Positions 46,266 through 54,204 of a stretch of DNA of 64,000 nt are shown one piece after another; within the stretch, counting starts at the first letter, position 1; every line of letters starts with the position of its first letter. The notes beneath the pieces were generated by a model. It ran no database searches. It worked only from the letters and a program-made list of their open reading frames with translations, and was not told the origin of the DNA. Origin of the DNA: Aromatoleum toluclasticum ATCC 700605 (GTDB taxonomy: Bacteria > Pseudomonadota > Gammaproteobacteria > Burkholderiales > Rhodocyclaceae); contig NZ_KB899491.1 of NCBI RefSeq assembly GCF_000378245.1, positions 496,001 through 560,000 of the forward strand, written 5' to 3'. The position numbers and the translations under genes were made by a program.

Positions 46266-47687
46266 ATGTCCTTCCAGTCCCTGCATTTCCTGCTGTTCCT
46301 GTGCGTCGTGTTCGCGCTGAACCGGCATTTCCTGCAGCGCCTCGACGCGCGCAAGAACGTCCTGCTCGCCGCCAGCTACTACTTCTACATGTGCTGGGAC
46401 TGGCGCTACGCGGGCCTGCTGCTCCTGATGAGCGCGGTGAACTTCGTCGCCGGGCGCGGGATCGAGGACAGCCCCACGCCCCGCGGCCGCAAGCGCTGGC
46501 TCGCCTTCGCGCTCGCCGTCTCGCTGAGCGTGCTGGCCTGCTTCAAGTACCTGAACTTCTTCATCGACAGCGCCGCGCGCCTTGCCGCGTCCTTCGGCTT
46601 CGAGGCCGACCTGCCGGTGCTGCAGCTGCTGCTGCCGGTCGGGATATCGTTCTTCACCTTCCAGAGCCTCTCCTACACGCTGGACATCTTCCGCGGGCGC
46701 GAGCGCGCGACCGCGAGCTTCCGCGACTTCGCCCTCTTCGTCGCCTTCTTCCCGACCGTGCTATCCGGCCCGATCACGCGCGCGCGCCAGTTCCTGCCGC
46801 AGCTCGAACAGCCGCTGCCGGACAGCCGCGAGCGTGCCGAGGAAGGCCTGGTGCTGATCCTGCGCGGCTTCGTGAAGAAGATGGCCTTCGCCGACGTGCT
46901 CGCCGTGCAGCTGGTGAACCCCGCCTTCGCGTCGCCGGCCGACTACTCGCCGCTGTTCCTGCTCGTCGCCGTCTACGCCTTCACCTTCCAGCTCTACATG
47001 GATCTCTCGGGCTACACCGACATCGCGCGCGGCGTCGCCAAGCTGCTCGGTTTCGAGTTGCCGGCGAACTTCGACCGCCCCTACCAGGCGCTCAGCGTGT
47101 CCAACTTCTGGCAGCGCTGGCACACCTCGATGTCGGGCTTCTTCCGCGACTACCTGTACTTCGGCGTCGGCGGCTCCAAACATGGCAACGTCTATGTGAA
47201 CCTCTACATCACCTTCATCGCGATCGGCTGCTGGCACGGCGCGGGCTGGAACTTCGTGCTGTACGGCGTCATCCACGGCAGCTGCGTGTGCTTCGACCGC
47301 TGGCGCCGCGGCCGGCGCGAGGCGCGCGGACTGCCCGCCGAACCGCAGGGGGCGGCGGCGCGCCTCGTTGCGATGCTCCTGACCTTCCAGATCGTCGCGC
47401 TGTCGCGGATCCTGTTCCGCGCACCCGACCTCGACAGCGCCGCCGCTTATGTCGCAGCGATGCTGCAGCCGCTCGCCGCGGGCGCCGCTCCTTTCACCGC
47501 CGTCGGCCTCGCGACCCTGCTCGTCGCCGTGCTGCTGCACTACCTGCCCCCGCGCCTCTTCGAGCATGCCGCGCGCGGCTACCTGCGTGCGCCGGTGGTG
47601 CTGCAGGGCGGGGCACTCGCCGGTCTCGCGCTCGTCCTGCTGGCCTTCTCCTCCGGCGGGGCCTCGTTCATCTACTTCCAGTTCTGA
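46266..47687 (+). CDS. MBOAT-family O-acyltransferase (AlgI-like)
   Basis: Multi-spanning membrane protein passing an acyl (usually acetyl) group across the inner membrane for polysaccharide modification. 473 residues, about 10-12 helices. Hallmarks: LLLPVGISFFTFQSLSYTLD, FFPTVLSGPITRA, FWQRWHTSMSGFFRDYLY and the catalytic histidine H324 in WHGAGWNFVLYG. Pairs with the SGNH gene just upstream. Confidence 0.94.
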   Translation: MSFQSLHFLLFLCVVFALNRHFLQRLDARKNVLLAASYYFYMCWDWRYAGLLLLMSAVNFVAGRGIEDSPTPRGRKRWLAFALAVSLSVLACFKYLNFFIDSAARLAASFGFEADLPVLQLLLPVGISFFTFQSLSYTLDIFRGRERATASFRDFALFVAFFPTVLSGPITRARQFLPQLEQPLPDSRERAEEGLVLILRGFVKKMAFADVLAVQLVNPAFASPADYSPLFLLVAVYAFTFQLYMDLSGYTDIARGVAKLLGFELPANFDRPYQALSVSNFWQRWHTSMSGFFRDYLYFGVGGSKHGNVYVNLYITFIAIGCWHGAGWNFVLYGVIHGSCVCFDRWRRGRREARGLPAEPQGAAARLVAMLLTFQIVALSRILFRAPDLDSAAAYVAAMLQPLAAGAAPFTAVGLATLLVAVLLHYLPPRLFEHAARGYLRAPVVLQGGALAGLALVLLAFSSGGASFIYFQF

Positions 47688-47727
47688 GCCCGCAACCGGG
47701 CCGGGACGACAATATCCGGAGACATCA

Positions 47728-48765
47728 ATGGGAGCCAGCCTTGCAATCGACACCACTCCAGCGCCCATCCGCGTGCTGCAATCACTGCGTCAGCAGGCCG
47801 ACGACAACCCCTACGTGAAGCAGGTCGTCGCGGCCGTGGCCCGGCACGCCGACGTTTCCTGGTTCTCCTGGCGCGCGGCGCTGTTCGGGCGCTACGACGT
47901 GTTCCACGTGCATTGGCCCGAGTTCCTGCTGCGCTCGCCCGAACGCCGCCGGCCGCTGCAGTACGCGCTGTTCCTCGCGCTGATCGCGCGCATCGCCGTG
48001 TCGGGCCGCCCGGTCGTGCGCACGCTGCACAACCTCGAGCCGCACGAGGGCGCGAGCCGGTTCGAACGCTTTCTGCTGGAACTCCTCGACCGGCGCACGC
48101 GCATGTGGATCCGCCTCAACGCCGTCACGGCAGACCGCGCGCCGCAGACCGTGACGATCCTGCACGGCCATTACCGCGACTGGTTCGCGGAGCTCGAGGT
48201 GCCCGACCCCGTGCCCGGCCGTCTGCTGTACTTCGGCCTGATCCGGCCCTACAAGGGCGTCGAGGCCCTGATCGACAGTTTCGTCGCCCTGGACCCCGGG
48301 CTCGCGCCCGAGGCCGAGCTGCGTATCGTCGGGAATGTTTCCGCCGAAACGCTGCGCCGCCACATCGTCGAGGCGTGCAACGTCGACCCGCGCATCGGCG
48401 CCCTGTTCGGCTATGTGGATGACGCGATCCTGGCGAAGGAAATCGGCCAGGCGGAGCTCGTCGTGCTGCCCTTCCGGCGCATGCTCAACTCCGGTTCGCT
48501 GCTGCTCGCGCTGTCCCTCAACCGTCCGGTGCTGGTGCCGCGCAACGAGGCCAACGAGGCACTGGCCGAGGAGGTCGGTCCAGGCTGGGTGCTCATGTAC
48601 GACGGCGACCTCGACGGCGACGTGCTGCTCGGCGCGCTGTGGCAGGTGCGCAACGCCCCGCGCGCGCCGATGCCCGATCTCTCCCGGCGCGACTGGGTGG
48701 ACGCCGGTGAGCGCCATTACCGCAGCTACCTCGCCGCGCTCGGCGGCGAACCGGTCGAGCGCTGA
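47728..48765 (+). CDS. GT-B fold glycosyltransferase
   Basis: 345 residues. The N-terminal domain has DVFHVHWPEFLLR and RTLHNLEPHEGASRFER; the C-terminal domain has RLLYFGLIRPYKGVEAL, LRIVGNVSAETLRR and the LVVLPFRRMLNSGSLLLALSL nucleotide-binding region. The wording recalls GumI/GumH-like and related mannosyl- or glucosyltransferases, but I cannot name the sugar. The ATG at 47728 has GGAG upstream; it starts 40 nt after the MBOAT stop. The next gene begins directly at the following base. Confidence 0.82.
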   Translation: MGASLAIDTTPAPIRVLQSLRQQADDNPYVKQVVAAVARHADVSWFSWRAALFGRYDVFHVHWPEFLLRSPERRRPLQYALFLALIARIAVSGRPVVRTLHNLEPHEGASRFERFLLELLDRRTRMWIRLNAVTADRAPQTVTILHGHYRDWFAELEVPDPVPGRLLYFGLIRPYKGVEALIDSFVALDPGLAPEAELRIVGNVSAETLRRHIVEACNVDPRIGALFGYVDDAILAKEIGQAELVVLPFRRMLNSGSLLLALSLNRPVLVPRNEANEALAEEVGPGWVLMYDGDLDGDVLLGALWQVRNAPRAPMPDLSRRDWVDAGERHYRSYLAALGGEPVER

Positions 48766-50262
48766 ATGAGCGCCGGCAACGTCTCCGCCGCGGCGACCGT
48801 GGCAGCGTCCCCGCCCTCCGCCCCGCTGGGCCGGCTTGCCGCACGCGGCGCGCTGCTCACGATGAGCGGGCAGGCGTGCAAGATCCTGCTGCAGTTCGGC
48901 GGCATCGTCGTGCTCGCGCGCCTGCTGTCGCCCGGCGACTACGGCCTGCTCGCGATGGTCACCGCGATCGTCGGCATCGGCGAGGTGCTGCGCGACTTCG
49001 GGCTCTCGTCGGCCGCCGTGCAGGCGCCCAGCGTCTCGGCCGCACAGCGCAGCAACCTCTTCTGGATCAACAGCGCGATCGGCCTGCTGCTTGCACTCGC
49101 CGTGTTCGCGGCGGCGCCGGCGATCGCGGCCTTCTACGGACAGCCCGCGCTGCAGCCGATCGCGCAGGCGCTCGCGCCGACTTTCCTGCTCAACGGATTC
49201 GCCACCCAGTTCCGCGCCCAGCTCAACCGCGACATGCGCTTCGGCCGGCTCGCCGTGGCCGAGGTCGGCGGGCAGGCGTTCGGCCTCGCCGCCGGCGTCA
49301 CGCTCGCACTGCGCGGTCACGGCCACTGGGCGCTCGTCGCCCAGCAACTCGGCCAGGCGCTGGCGACCCTGCTGCTCCTCGCCGTGACGAGCGGCTGGCG
49401 CCCCGGCTTGCCAAGCCGTGGCGCCGACATGGGCGCCTTCCTGCGCTACGGCAGCAACCTCATGGGCACCCAGCTCGTCGTCTACGCCAGCCGCAACATC
49501 GACGCGCTGCTCATCGGCCAGCGCTTCGGCGCCGAGCTGCTGGGCCTCTACAACCGCGCCTACCAACTGCTGATGCTGCCGCTCAACCAGATCAACGTGC
49601 CGGCGACCTCGATCGCGCTGCCGGTGCTGTCGCGCCTGAACGACGACCCGGCACGCTACGCGCGCTTCCTGCTGCACGGGCAGTCGGTGATGCTGCATGC
49701 GACGGTGGCGATCTTCGCCTTCGCCTGTGCGCAGGCCGAACCGCTCATCGTGCTCGTGCTCGGCCCGCAATGGGCCGCGGCAGTGCCGATCTTCCAGATC
49801 CTCGCCGCCGGCGGCGCCTTCCAGGTCGCCGCGCAGGCAAGCTACTGGGTCTTCCTGTCGAAGGGGCTGACCGGCTCCAACCTGCGCTTCACGCTCGTCT
49901 CCCGCGTCCTGCTGATCGCCGGCATCGTCTTCGGCGCGCAGTGGGGCACACAGGGGGTGGCGACGGCCTACTCGCTCGGTGTCGCGCTCGCGTGGCTCGG
50001 CGGCCTCGTGTGGCTGCGCGGCTCCGGCGCGCCGGTCGCTGCGATGGGCGGCAACGCCCTGCGCGCGATGCTCGCCTACGGACTGTGCGGCCTCGCCTCG
50101 GCGGCGCTGTCGCTGACGTGGGCGAGCTCGCTCGGCGGCCGCCTCGCGGTCGGCGCCGGGACGATGCTCGCCGCCTTCCTGCTGCTCCTCGCGCTGTGGC
50201 CGGCCTTCCGCCGCAGCGTCACCGACGTCCTGCGCAGCCGCAGCCTGCTGCGTGCCGCCTGA
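48766..50262 (+). CDS. wzxC: Polysaccharide flippase (Wzx/WzxC family)
   Basis: Moves the lipid-linked repeat unit across the inner membrane. 498 residues, about 12-14 helices. The N-terminal RGALLTMSGQACKILLQFGGIVVLARLLSP followed by GDYGLLAMV is characteristic of the WzxC/MATE-like polysaccharide exporters, as is NIDALLIGQRFGAELLGLYNRAYQLLMLP. It starts on the base after the preceding stop codon. With the Wzy-type polymerase and EpsE/F it completes a Wzx/Wzy pathway. Confidence 0.92.
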   Translation: MSAGNVSAAATVAASPPSAPLGRLAARGALLTMSGQACKILLQFGGIVVLARLLSPGDYGLLAMVTAIVGIGEVLRDFGLSSAAVQAPSVSAAQRSNLFWINSAIGLLLALAVFAAAPAIAAFYGQPALQPIAQALAPTFLLNGFATQFRAQLNRDMRFGRLAVAEVGGQAFGLAAGVTLALRGHGHWALVAQQLGQALATLLLLAVTSGWRPGLPSRGADMGAFLRYGSNLMGTQLVVYASRNIDALLIGQRFGAELLGLYNRAYQLLMLPLNQINVPATSIALPVLSRLNDDPARYARFLLHGQSVMLHATVAIFAFACAQAEPLIVLVLGPQWAAAVPIFQILAAGGAFQVAAQASYWVFLSKGLTGSNLRFTLVSRVLLIAGIVFGAQWGTQGVATAYSLGVALAWLGGLVWLRGSGAPVAAMGGNALRAMLAYGLCGLASAALSLTWASSLGGRLAVGAGTMLAAFLLLLALWPAFRRSVTDVLRSRSLLRAA

Positions 50263-50323
50263 GAAACGGGCCTTCGGCGCACCCACCCCACCCATCCGAC
50301 CCTCACATCAGTCGCAAGGAACG

Positions 50324-51142
50324 ATGCTCAAACGGATCAAGAACCTCTTCGGCCCCGCACCCGTGCCGCAGACCCCCGTCTCCGCGCCGCTGCCCTACCG
50401 CCACGTCTCGCTGTTCCACTGGCGGCCGGCCAACGGCAGCGTGAACTTCGGCGACCATCTCGCGCAGGTCCTCGTCTCGCGCGTGCTCGCCCTGCGCGGG
50501 CTGACGCTCGATGACCAGGTCGAGCAGTCCGCGCGCCTGCTCGCGATCGGCTCCATCCTGCACTTCGCGACCCATGACGACGTTGTGTGGGGGTCGGGCG
50601 TCAACGGCAAGGTGCCCGATTCCGCCTTCACCGCGCAGCGGCTCGACATCCGCGCGGTGCGCGGCCCGCTCACCGAGGAATTCCTGCGCAGCCGCGGGCA
50701 CCGCGTACCGTCCGTATATGGCGACCCCGCGCTGCTCGTGCCGCACCTCTTCGCCGGCCGCTTCCGGACCACGGGCGAGAAGCCGCACGTGTTCGTCCCC
50801 AACCTGCACGACCTCAGGCTCGTCGCCGGCAAGCCCGACGTCGTGTCGCCGCTCGCAGGCTGGAACGTCGTCGTCGCCGAGATCCTCAAGGCGCGCCTGG
50901 TCCTCGCCAGCTCGCTGCACGGGCTCGTGATCGCCGAGGCCTTCGGCATCCCCGCGCGCTACGTGCGCCTCAGCGAAACCGAGAACCTCTTCAAGTACCG
51001 CGACTACTACTACGGCACCGGGCGCACCGACTTCGAATACGCGAGCTCCATCCCGCAGGCGCTGGAGATGGGCGGCATGCCCGCCTTCGCCTTCGATCCG
51101 CGCCCGCTCCTCGGCGCCTTCCCGTGGGACCTGTGGCGCTGA
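50324..51142 (+). CDS. Polysaccharide pyruvyl transferase family protein
   Basis: Predicted to add a pyruvate ketal from PEP to a sugar of the repeat unit, giving negative charge. 272 residues. PF04230-type features: GSVNFGDHLAQVLVSRVL, GSILHFATHDDVVWGSGVNG, DIRAVRGPLTEEFLRSRG, VYGDPALLVP and SSLHGLVIAEAFGIPARYV. The ATG at 50324 has AAGGA 4-8 nt upstream. Length is at the short end of the family but all main blocks are present. Confidence 0.88.
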   Translation: MLKRIKNLFGPAPVPQTPVSAPLPYRHVSLFHWRPANGSVNFGDHLAQVLVSRVLALRGLTLDDQVEQSARLLAIGSILHFATHDDVVWGSGVNGKVPDSAFTAQRLDIRAVRGPLTEEFLRSRGHRVPSVYGDPALLVPHLFAGRFRTTGEKPHVFVPNLHDLRLVAGKPDVVSPLAGWNVVVAEILKARLVLASSLHGLVIAEAFGIPARYVRLSETENLFKYRDYYYGTGRTDFEYASSIPQALEMGGMPAFAFDPRPLLGAFPWDLWR

Positions 51143-51189
51143 AGCGATGAAATCCAGATCCATGAATTGCAGATAACAGGGAGACCCGA

Positions 51190-52512
51190 ATGAAACTCAC
51201 CGTCATCGGCACCGGCTACGTCGGCCTCGTGTCCGGCGCCTGCCTCGCCGACGTGGGCAACGAGGTCCTGTGCCTCGACCTCGACGCCGCCAAGATCCGC
51301 ATCCTCGAGGAAGGCGGCATCCCCATCCACGAACCGGGCCTGCTCGAGATCGTGCGGCGCAACGTCGAAGCCGGACGCCTCGCCTTCACCACCGACATCG
51401 AGCGCGCCGCGCGCCACGGCGAGATCCAGTTCATCGCCGTCGGCACCCCGCCCGGAGAGGACGGCTCGGCCGACCTGCAGTACGTGCTCGCCGCCGCGCG
51501 CAACATCGGCCGCCACATGGACGGCTACCGCGTGATCGTCGACAAATCCACCGTCCCGGTCGGCACCGGCGACAAGGTGCGCGCCGCAGTCGCCGAAGAG
51601 CTCGCCGCGCGCGGGGCGGAGCTGCCGTTCTCAGTCGTCTCCAACCCCGAGTTCCTCAAGGAAGGCGCGGCCGTCGACGACTTCATGCGCCCCGACCGCA
51701 TCGTCGTCGGCGCCGACGACGAACGCGCGATCGAGCTGATGCGCCGCCTCTACGCGCCCTTCCAGCGCAAGCACGAAAAGCTCGTCGTGATGGACGTGCG
51801 CTCGGCCGAGCTCACCAAGTACGCCGCCAACGCGATGCTCGCGACCCGCATCAGCTTCATGAACGAGCTCGCGAACCTCGCCGAGGCGCTCGGCGCCGAC
51901 ATCGAGCTCGTGCGCCAGGGCATCGGCTCCGATCCGCGCATCGGCTGGCATTTCCTCTATTCCGGCTGCGGCTACGGCGGCTCGTGCTTCCCCAAGGACG
52001 TCAAGGCGCTGATCCGCACCGCGGCCGAGCACGGCTGGGCGCTCCATGTGCTGTCCGCGGTCGAGGCGGCCAACGAGGCGCAGAAGCACGTGCTCGTCGA
52101 CAAGATCGTGCGCCGCTTCGGCGAAGACCTTTCGGGGCGCCGTTTCGCGCTGTGGGGCCTCGCCTTCAAGCCCGACACCGACGACATGCGCGAGGCGCCC
52201 AGCCGCGTGCTGATCGAGGAACTCTTCCGCCGCGGTGCGAGCGTGGCCGCGTACGACCCCGTGGCGATGCGCGAAGCGGAGCGCATCTTCGGCGACGACC
52301 CGCGCCTCAGCTACGCCGGGCGGCCGAAGAGCGCGCTCGAAGGCGCCGACGCGCTCGTGATCGTCACCGAATGGAAGGAATTCCGCAGCCCCGACTTCGA
52401 CGCGATCCGCAGCCGCCTGCGCCAGCCGGTGATCTTCGACGGCCGCAACCTGTACGAGCCGGCGCGCGTGCGCGACGCCGGCATCGAATACTTCGGCATC
52501 GGGCGCGCCTGA
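51190..52512 (+). CDS. ugd: UDP-glucose 6-dehydrogenase
   Basis: Oxidises UDP-glucose to UDP-glucuronic acid, the likely uronic acid donor for the polymer. 440 residues. Rossmann motif [43 protein letters not shown], catalytic cysteine C266 in [14 protein letters not shown], and [16 protein letters not shown]. The [10 protein letters not shown] form separates it from the UDP-HexNAc dehydrogenase at 1481. A GGGAG ribosome site precedes the ATG. Confidence 0.96.
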   Translation: MKLTVIGTGYVGLVSGACLADVGNEVLCLDLDAAKIRILEEGGIPIHEPGLLEIVRRNVEAGRLAFTTDIERAARHGEIQFIAVGTPPGEDGSADLQYVLAAARNIGRHMDGYRVIVDKSTVPVGTGDKVRAAVAEELAARGAELPFSVVSNPEFLKEGAAVDDFMRPDRIVVGADDERAIELMRRLYAPFQRKHEKLVVMDVRSAELTKYAANAMLATRISFMNELANLAEALGADIELVRQGIGSDPRIGWHFLYSGCGYGGSCFPKDVKALIRTAAEHGWALHVLSAVEAANEAQKHVLVDKIVRRFGEDLSGRRFALWGLAFKPDTDDMREAPSRVLIEELFRRGASVAAYDPVAMREAERIFGDDPRLSYAGRPKSALEGADALVIVTEWKEFRSPDFDAIRSRLRQPVIFDGRNLYEPARVRDAGIEYFGIGRA

Positions 52513-52618
52513 GCGCGTTCCGCCCGTCCCCGGTCGATCCGCTACAAGCCTTCGCCCCGAGCGACGCAAGCCGCCGCGCGGCGAGGGCCGTGTTTTCAAT
52601 CAAGAGAGAGGTTCCCTT

Positions 52619-53722
52619 ATGGCAAAAGCAATGATCCTGGCCGCAGGGCAGGGCACGCGGGTGCGCCCGCTGACGAAGAACGTGCCCAAACCGATGGTGC
52701 CGATCCTCGGCAAGCCGGTGCTGGAATACCTGATCGAGCATCTCGCGCGCTTCGGCGTGAAGGAGATCATGATCAACGTCGCCTTCAACCACCACAAGAT
52801 CGAGGACTACTTCCGCGACGGCCACCGCTGGGGCGTCGAGATCGGCTACTCCTACGAAGGCGTGCGCGACCACGGCGAGATCGTCCCCAAGGCGCTCGGC
52901 TCGGCCGGCGGCATGCGCCGCATCCAGGACTTCGGCGGCTTCTTCGACGAGACCACGCTGGTCATCTGCGGCGACGCGCTGATCGACCTCGACATCGGCG
53001 CGGCGCTCGACGAGCATCGCCACAAGAAGGCGCTCGCCAGCGTGGTCACGCTCGAAGTGCCGCGCGAGCAGGTGCAGAACTACGGCGTCGTCGTCACCGA
53101 TGCGAACGGCCGCGTGAAGTCCTTCCAGGAAAAACCCGCGCCTGCCGCCGCGAAGTCCACCCTCGCGAGCACCGGCATCTACATCTTCGAGCCCGAGGTT
53201 TTCGACCTGATCCCGCCGGGCCGCGAGTTCGACATCGGCAGCGAACTGTTCCCGCTGCTCGTCGCCGAGGAGCGCCCCTTCTACGCGCAGACCCGCTTCT
53301 TCAACTGGATCGACATCGGCCGCCTGACCGACTACTGGGCCGTGCTGCAGCGCGTGCTGCGCGGCGAGGTCGCGCAGATGGACATGCCCGGCAAGGAGGT
53401 CCGGCCGGGCGTGTGGGCGGGCCTCAACACATCGATCGAATGGGACAGCGTGCAGATCGTCGGCCCCGTGTATATCGGCTCGGGCGTGCGCATCGACCCG
53501 GGCGTGTCCGTCATCGGCCCGACGTGGATCGCCCACGGCAGCCACCTGCGCGCCGGCTCGCGCGTCGAGCGCAGCATCCTGTTCGAGTACACGCGGGTGG
53601 GCGAAGGGCAGCGCTTCAGCGAGAAGATCCTCTCGCCGCAGTACTGCGTGGACCGCTCGGGCGAGACGTTGTACGTCGGCGACGACCGCACCGAATTGCG
53701 CTGGGGCGACGCCCGGGCCTGA
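52619..53722 (+). CDS. Sugar-phosphate nucleotidyltransferase with left-handed beta-helix tail
   Basis: 367 residues. N-terminal nucleotidyltransferase domain: MILAAGQGTRVRPLTKNVP followed by KPMVPILGKP, and the CGDALIDLDI metal site; C-terminal hexapeptide helix from about 255 (VYIGSGVRIDPGVSVIGPTW). The family includes mannose-1-phosphate guanylyltransferase-like (GMPP/ManC-like) and glucose-1-phosphate thymidylyl/uridylyltransferase enzymes; the nucleotide is not certain. The last gene of the exopolysaccharide locus. AGAGAGAGG lies upstream of the ATG at 52619. Confidence 0.88.
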   Translation: MAKAMILAAGQGTRVRPLTKNVPKPMVPILGKPVLEYLIEHLARFGVKEIMINVAFNHHKIEDYFRDGHRWGVEIGYSYEGVRDHGEIVPKALGSAGGMRRIQDFGGFFDETTLVICGDALIDLDIGAALDEHRHKKALASVVTLEVPREQVQNYGVVVTDANGRVKSFQEKPAPAAAKSTLASTGIYIFEPEVFDLIPPGREFDIGSELFPLLVAEERPFYAQTRFFNWIDIGRLTDYWAVLQRVLRGEVAQMDMPGKEVRPGVWAGLNTSIEWDSVQIVGPVYIGSGVRIDPGVSVIGPTWIAHGSHLRAGSRVERSILFEYTRVGEGQRFSEKILSPQYCVDRSGETLYVGDDRTELRWGDARA

Positions 53723-53778
53723 GTAAGGCGTGCGAGCCGTCACGGGCGGGGAGCGGAGGAGGCCGCGCCCCTGCTCAT

Positions 53779-53798
53779 CCGCCCTGCCGGCGGCTTTT
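53779..53798 (+). terminator. Possible terminator of the exopolysaccharide operon
   Basis: Stem CCGCC (53779-53783) with GGCGG (53789-53793) and a CTTTT tail, about 56 nt after the last operon gene. A second hairpin, CCTGCG/CGCAGG (53807-53828), follows. Short stem, so moderate confidence. Confidence 0.4.
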
Positions 53799-53979
53799 GC
53801 TGCCTGCCTGCGCACCTTGGCACGCAGGCCGAAACATTTCGCTTTCTACTCCCGAAACTTTTTGGTATCTGTGTGTCTGAAGACTTACCGGCAAGTGGCG
53901 CAGATCGTGCTTCATGTCTTGCCGAGGGGCAGCAACCTGCCCTGCGAGCGTTCGTGCTTGCCCTCAGGAGATTTCGATC

Positions 53980-54159
53980 GTGGAACATCAAGGAACGGAG
54001 CAGCGCATCGACTGGGTGATGCGCCAGTACGTGGAAACGATCATCCAGTACCTCGCCCGCGGCGGCGACCGGGGGAGCGCACGAACGAACATGACCGAGC
54101 GCGGCGTTCCCGTTCCGGTGCAGGACCGCGTGTTCGAAGGTCACGCCGCGCTGCAGTGA
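53980..54159 (+). CDS. Hypothetical 59-residue protein
   Basis: Starts at GTG 53980 with CAGGAG ending 9 nt upstream, a good ribosome site. The product begins (M/V)EHQGTEQRIDWVMRQYVETI, an amphipathic helix, followed by a basic Gly/Arg-rich stretch (ARGGDRGSARTN) and a short Val/Pro-rich end. No signal peptide or membrane helix. The family is not recognised. It lies between the exopolysaccharide locus and prlC in a 482-nt gap, preceded by an AT-richer stretch that may hold its promoter (53840-53900). Could be a real small gene or chance; the ribosome site is the main support. Confidence 0.5.
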   Translation: MEHQGTEQRIDWVMRQYVETIIQYLARGGDRGSARTNMTERGVPVPVQDRVFEGHAALQ

Positions 54160-54204
54160 TCCGCGGGGCCGGGAGCGCTGCTGCACAGCGCTCCCCTTGG
54201 GCCC

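Noticed and set aside
47782-50295. Minus-strand 837-codon open frame
   Set aside because: Antisense shadow of the GT-B and Wzx genes, rich in Arg, Glu, Gln and His with no domain.
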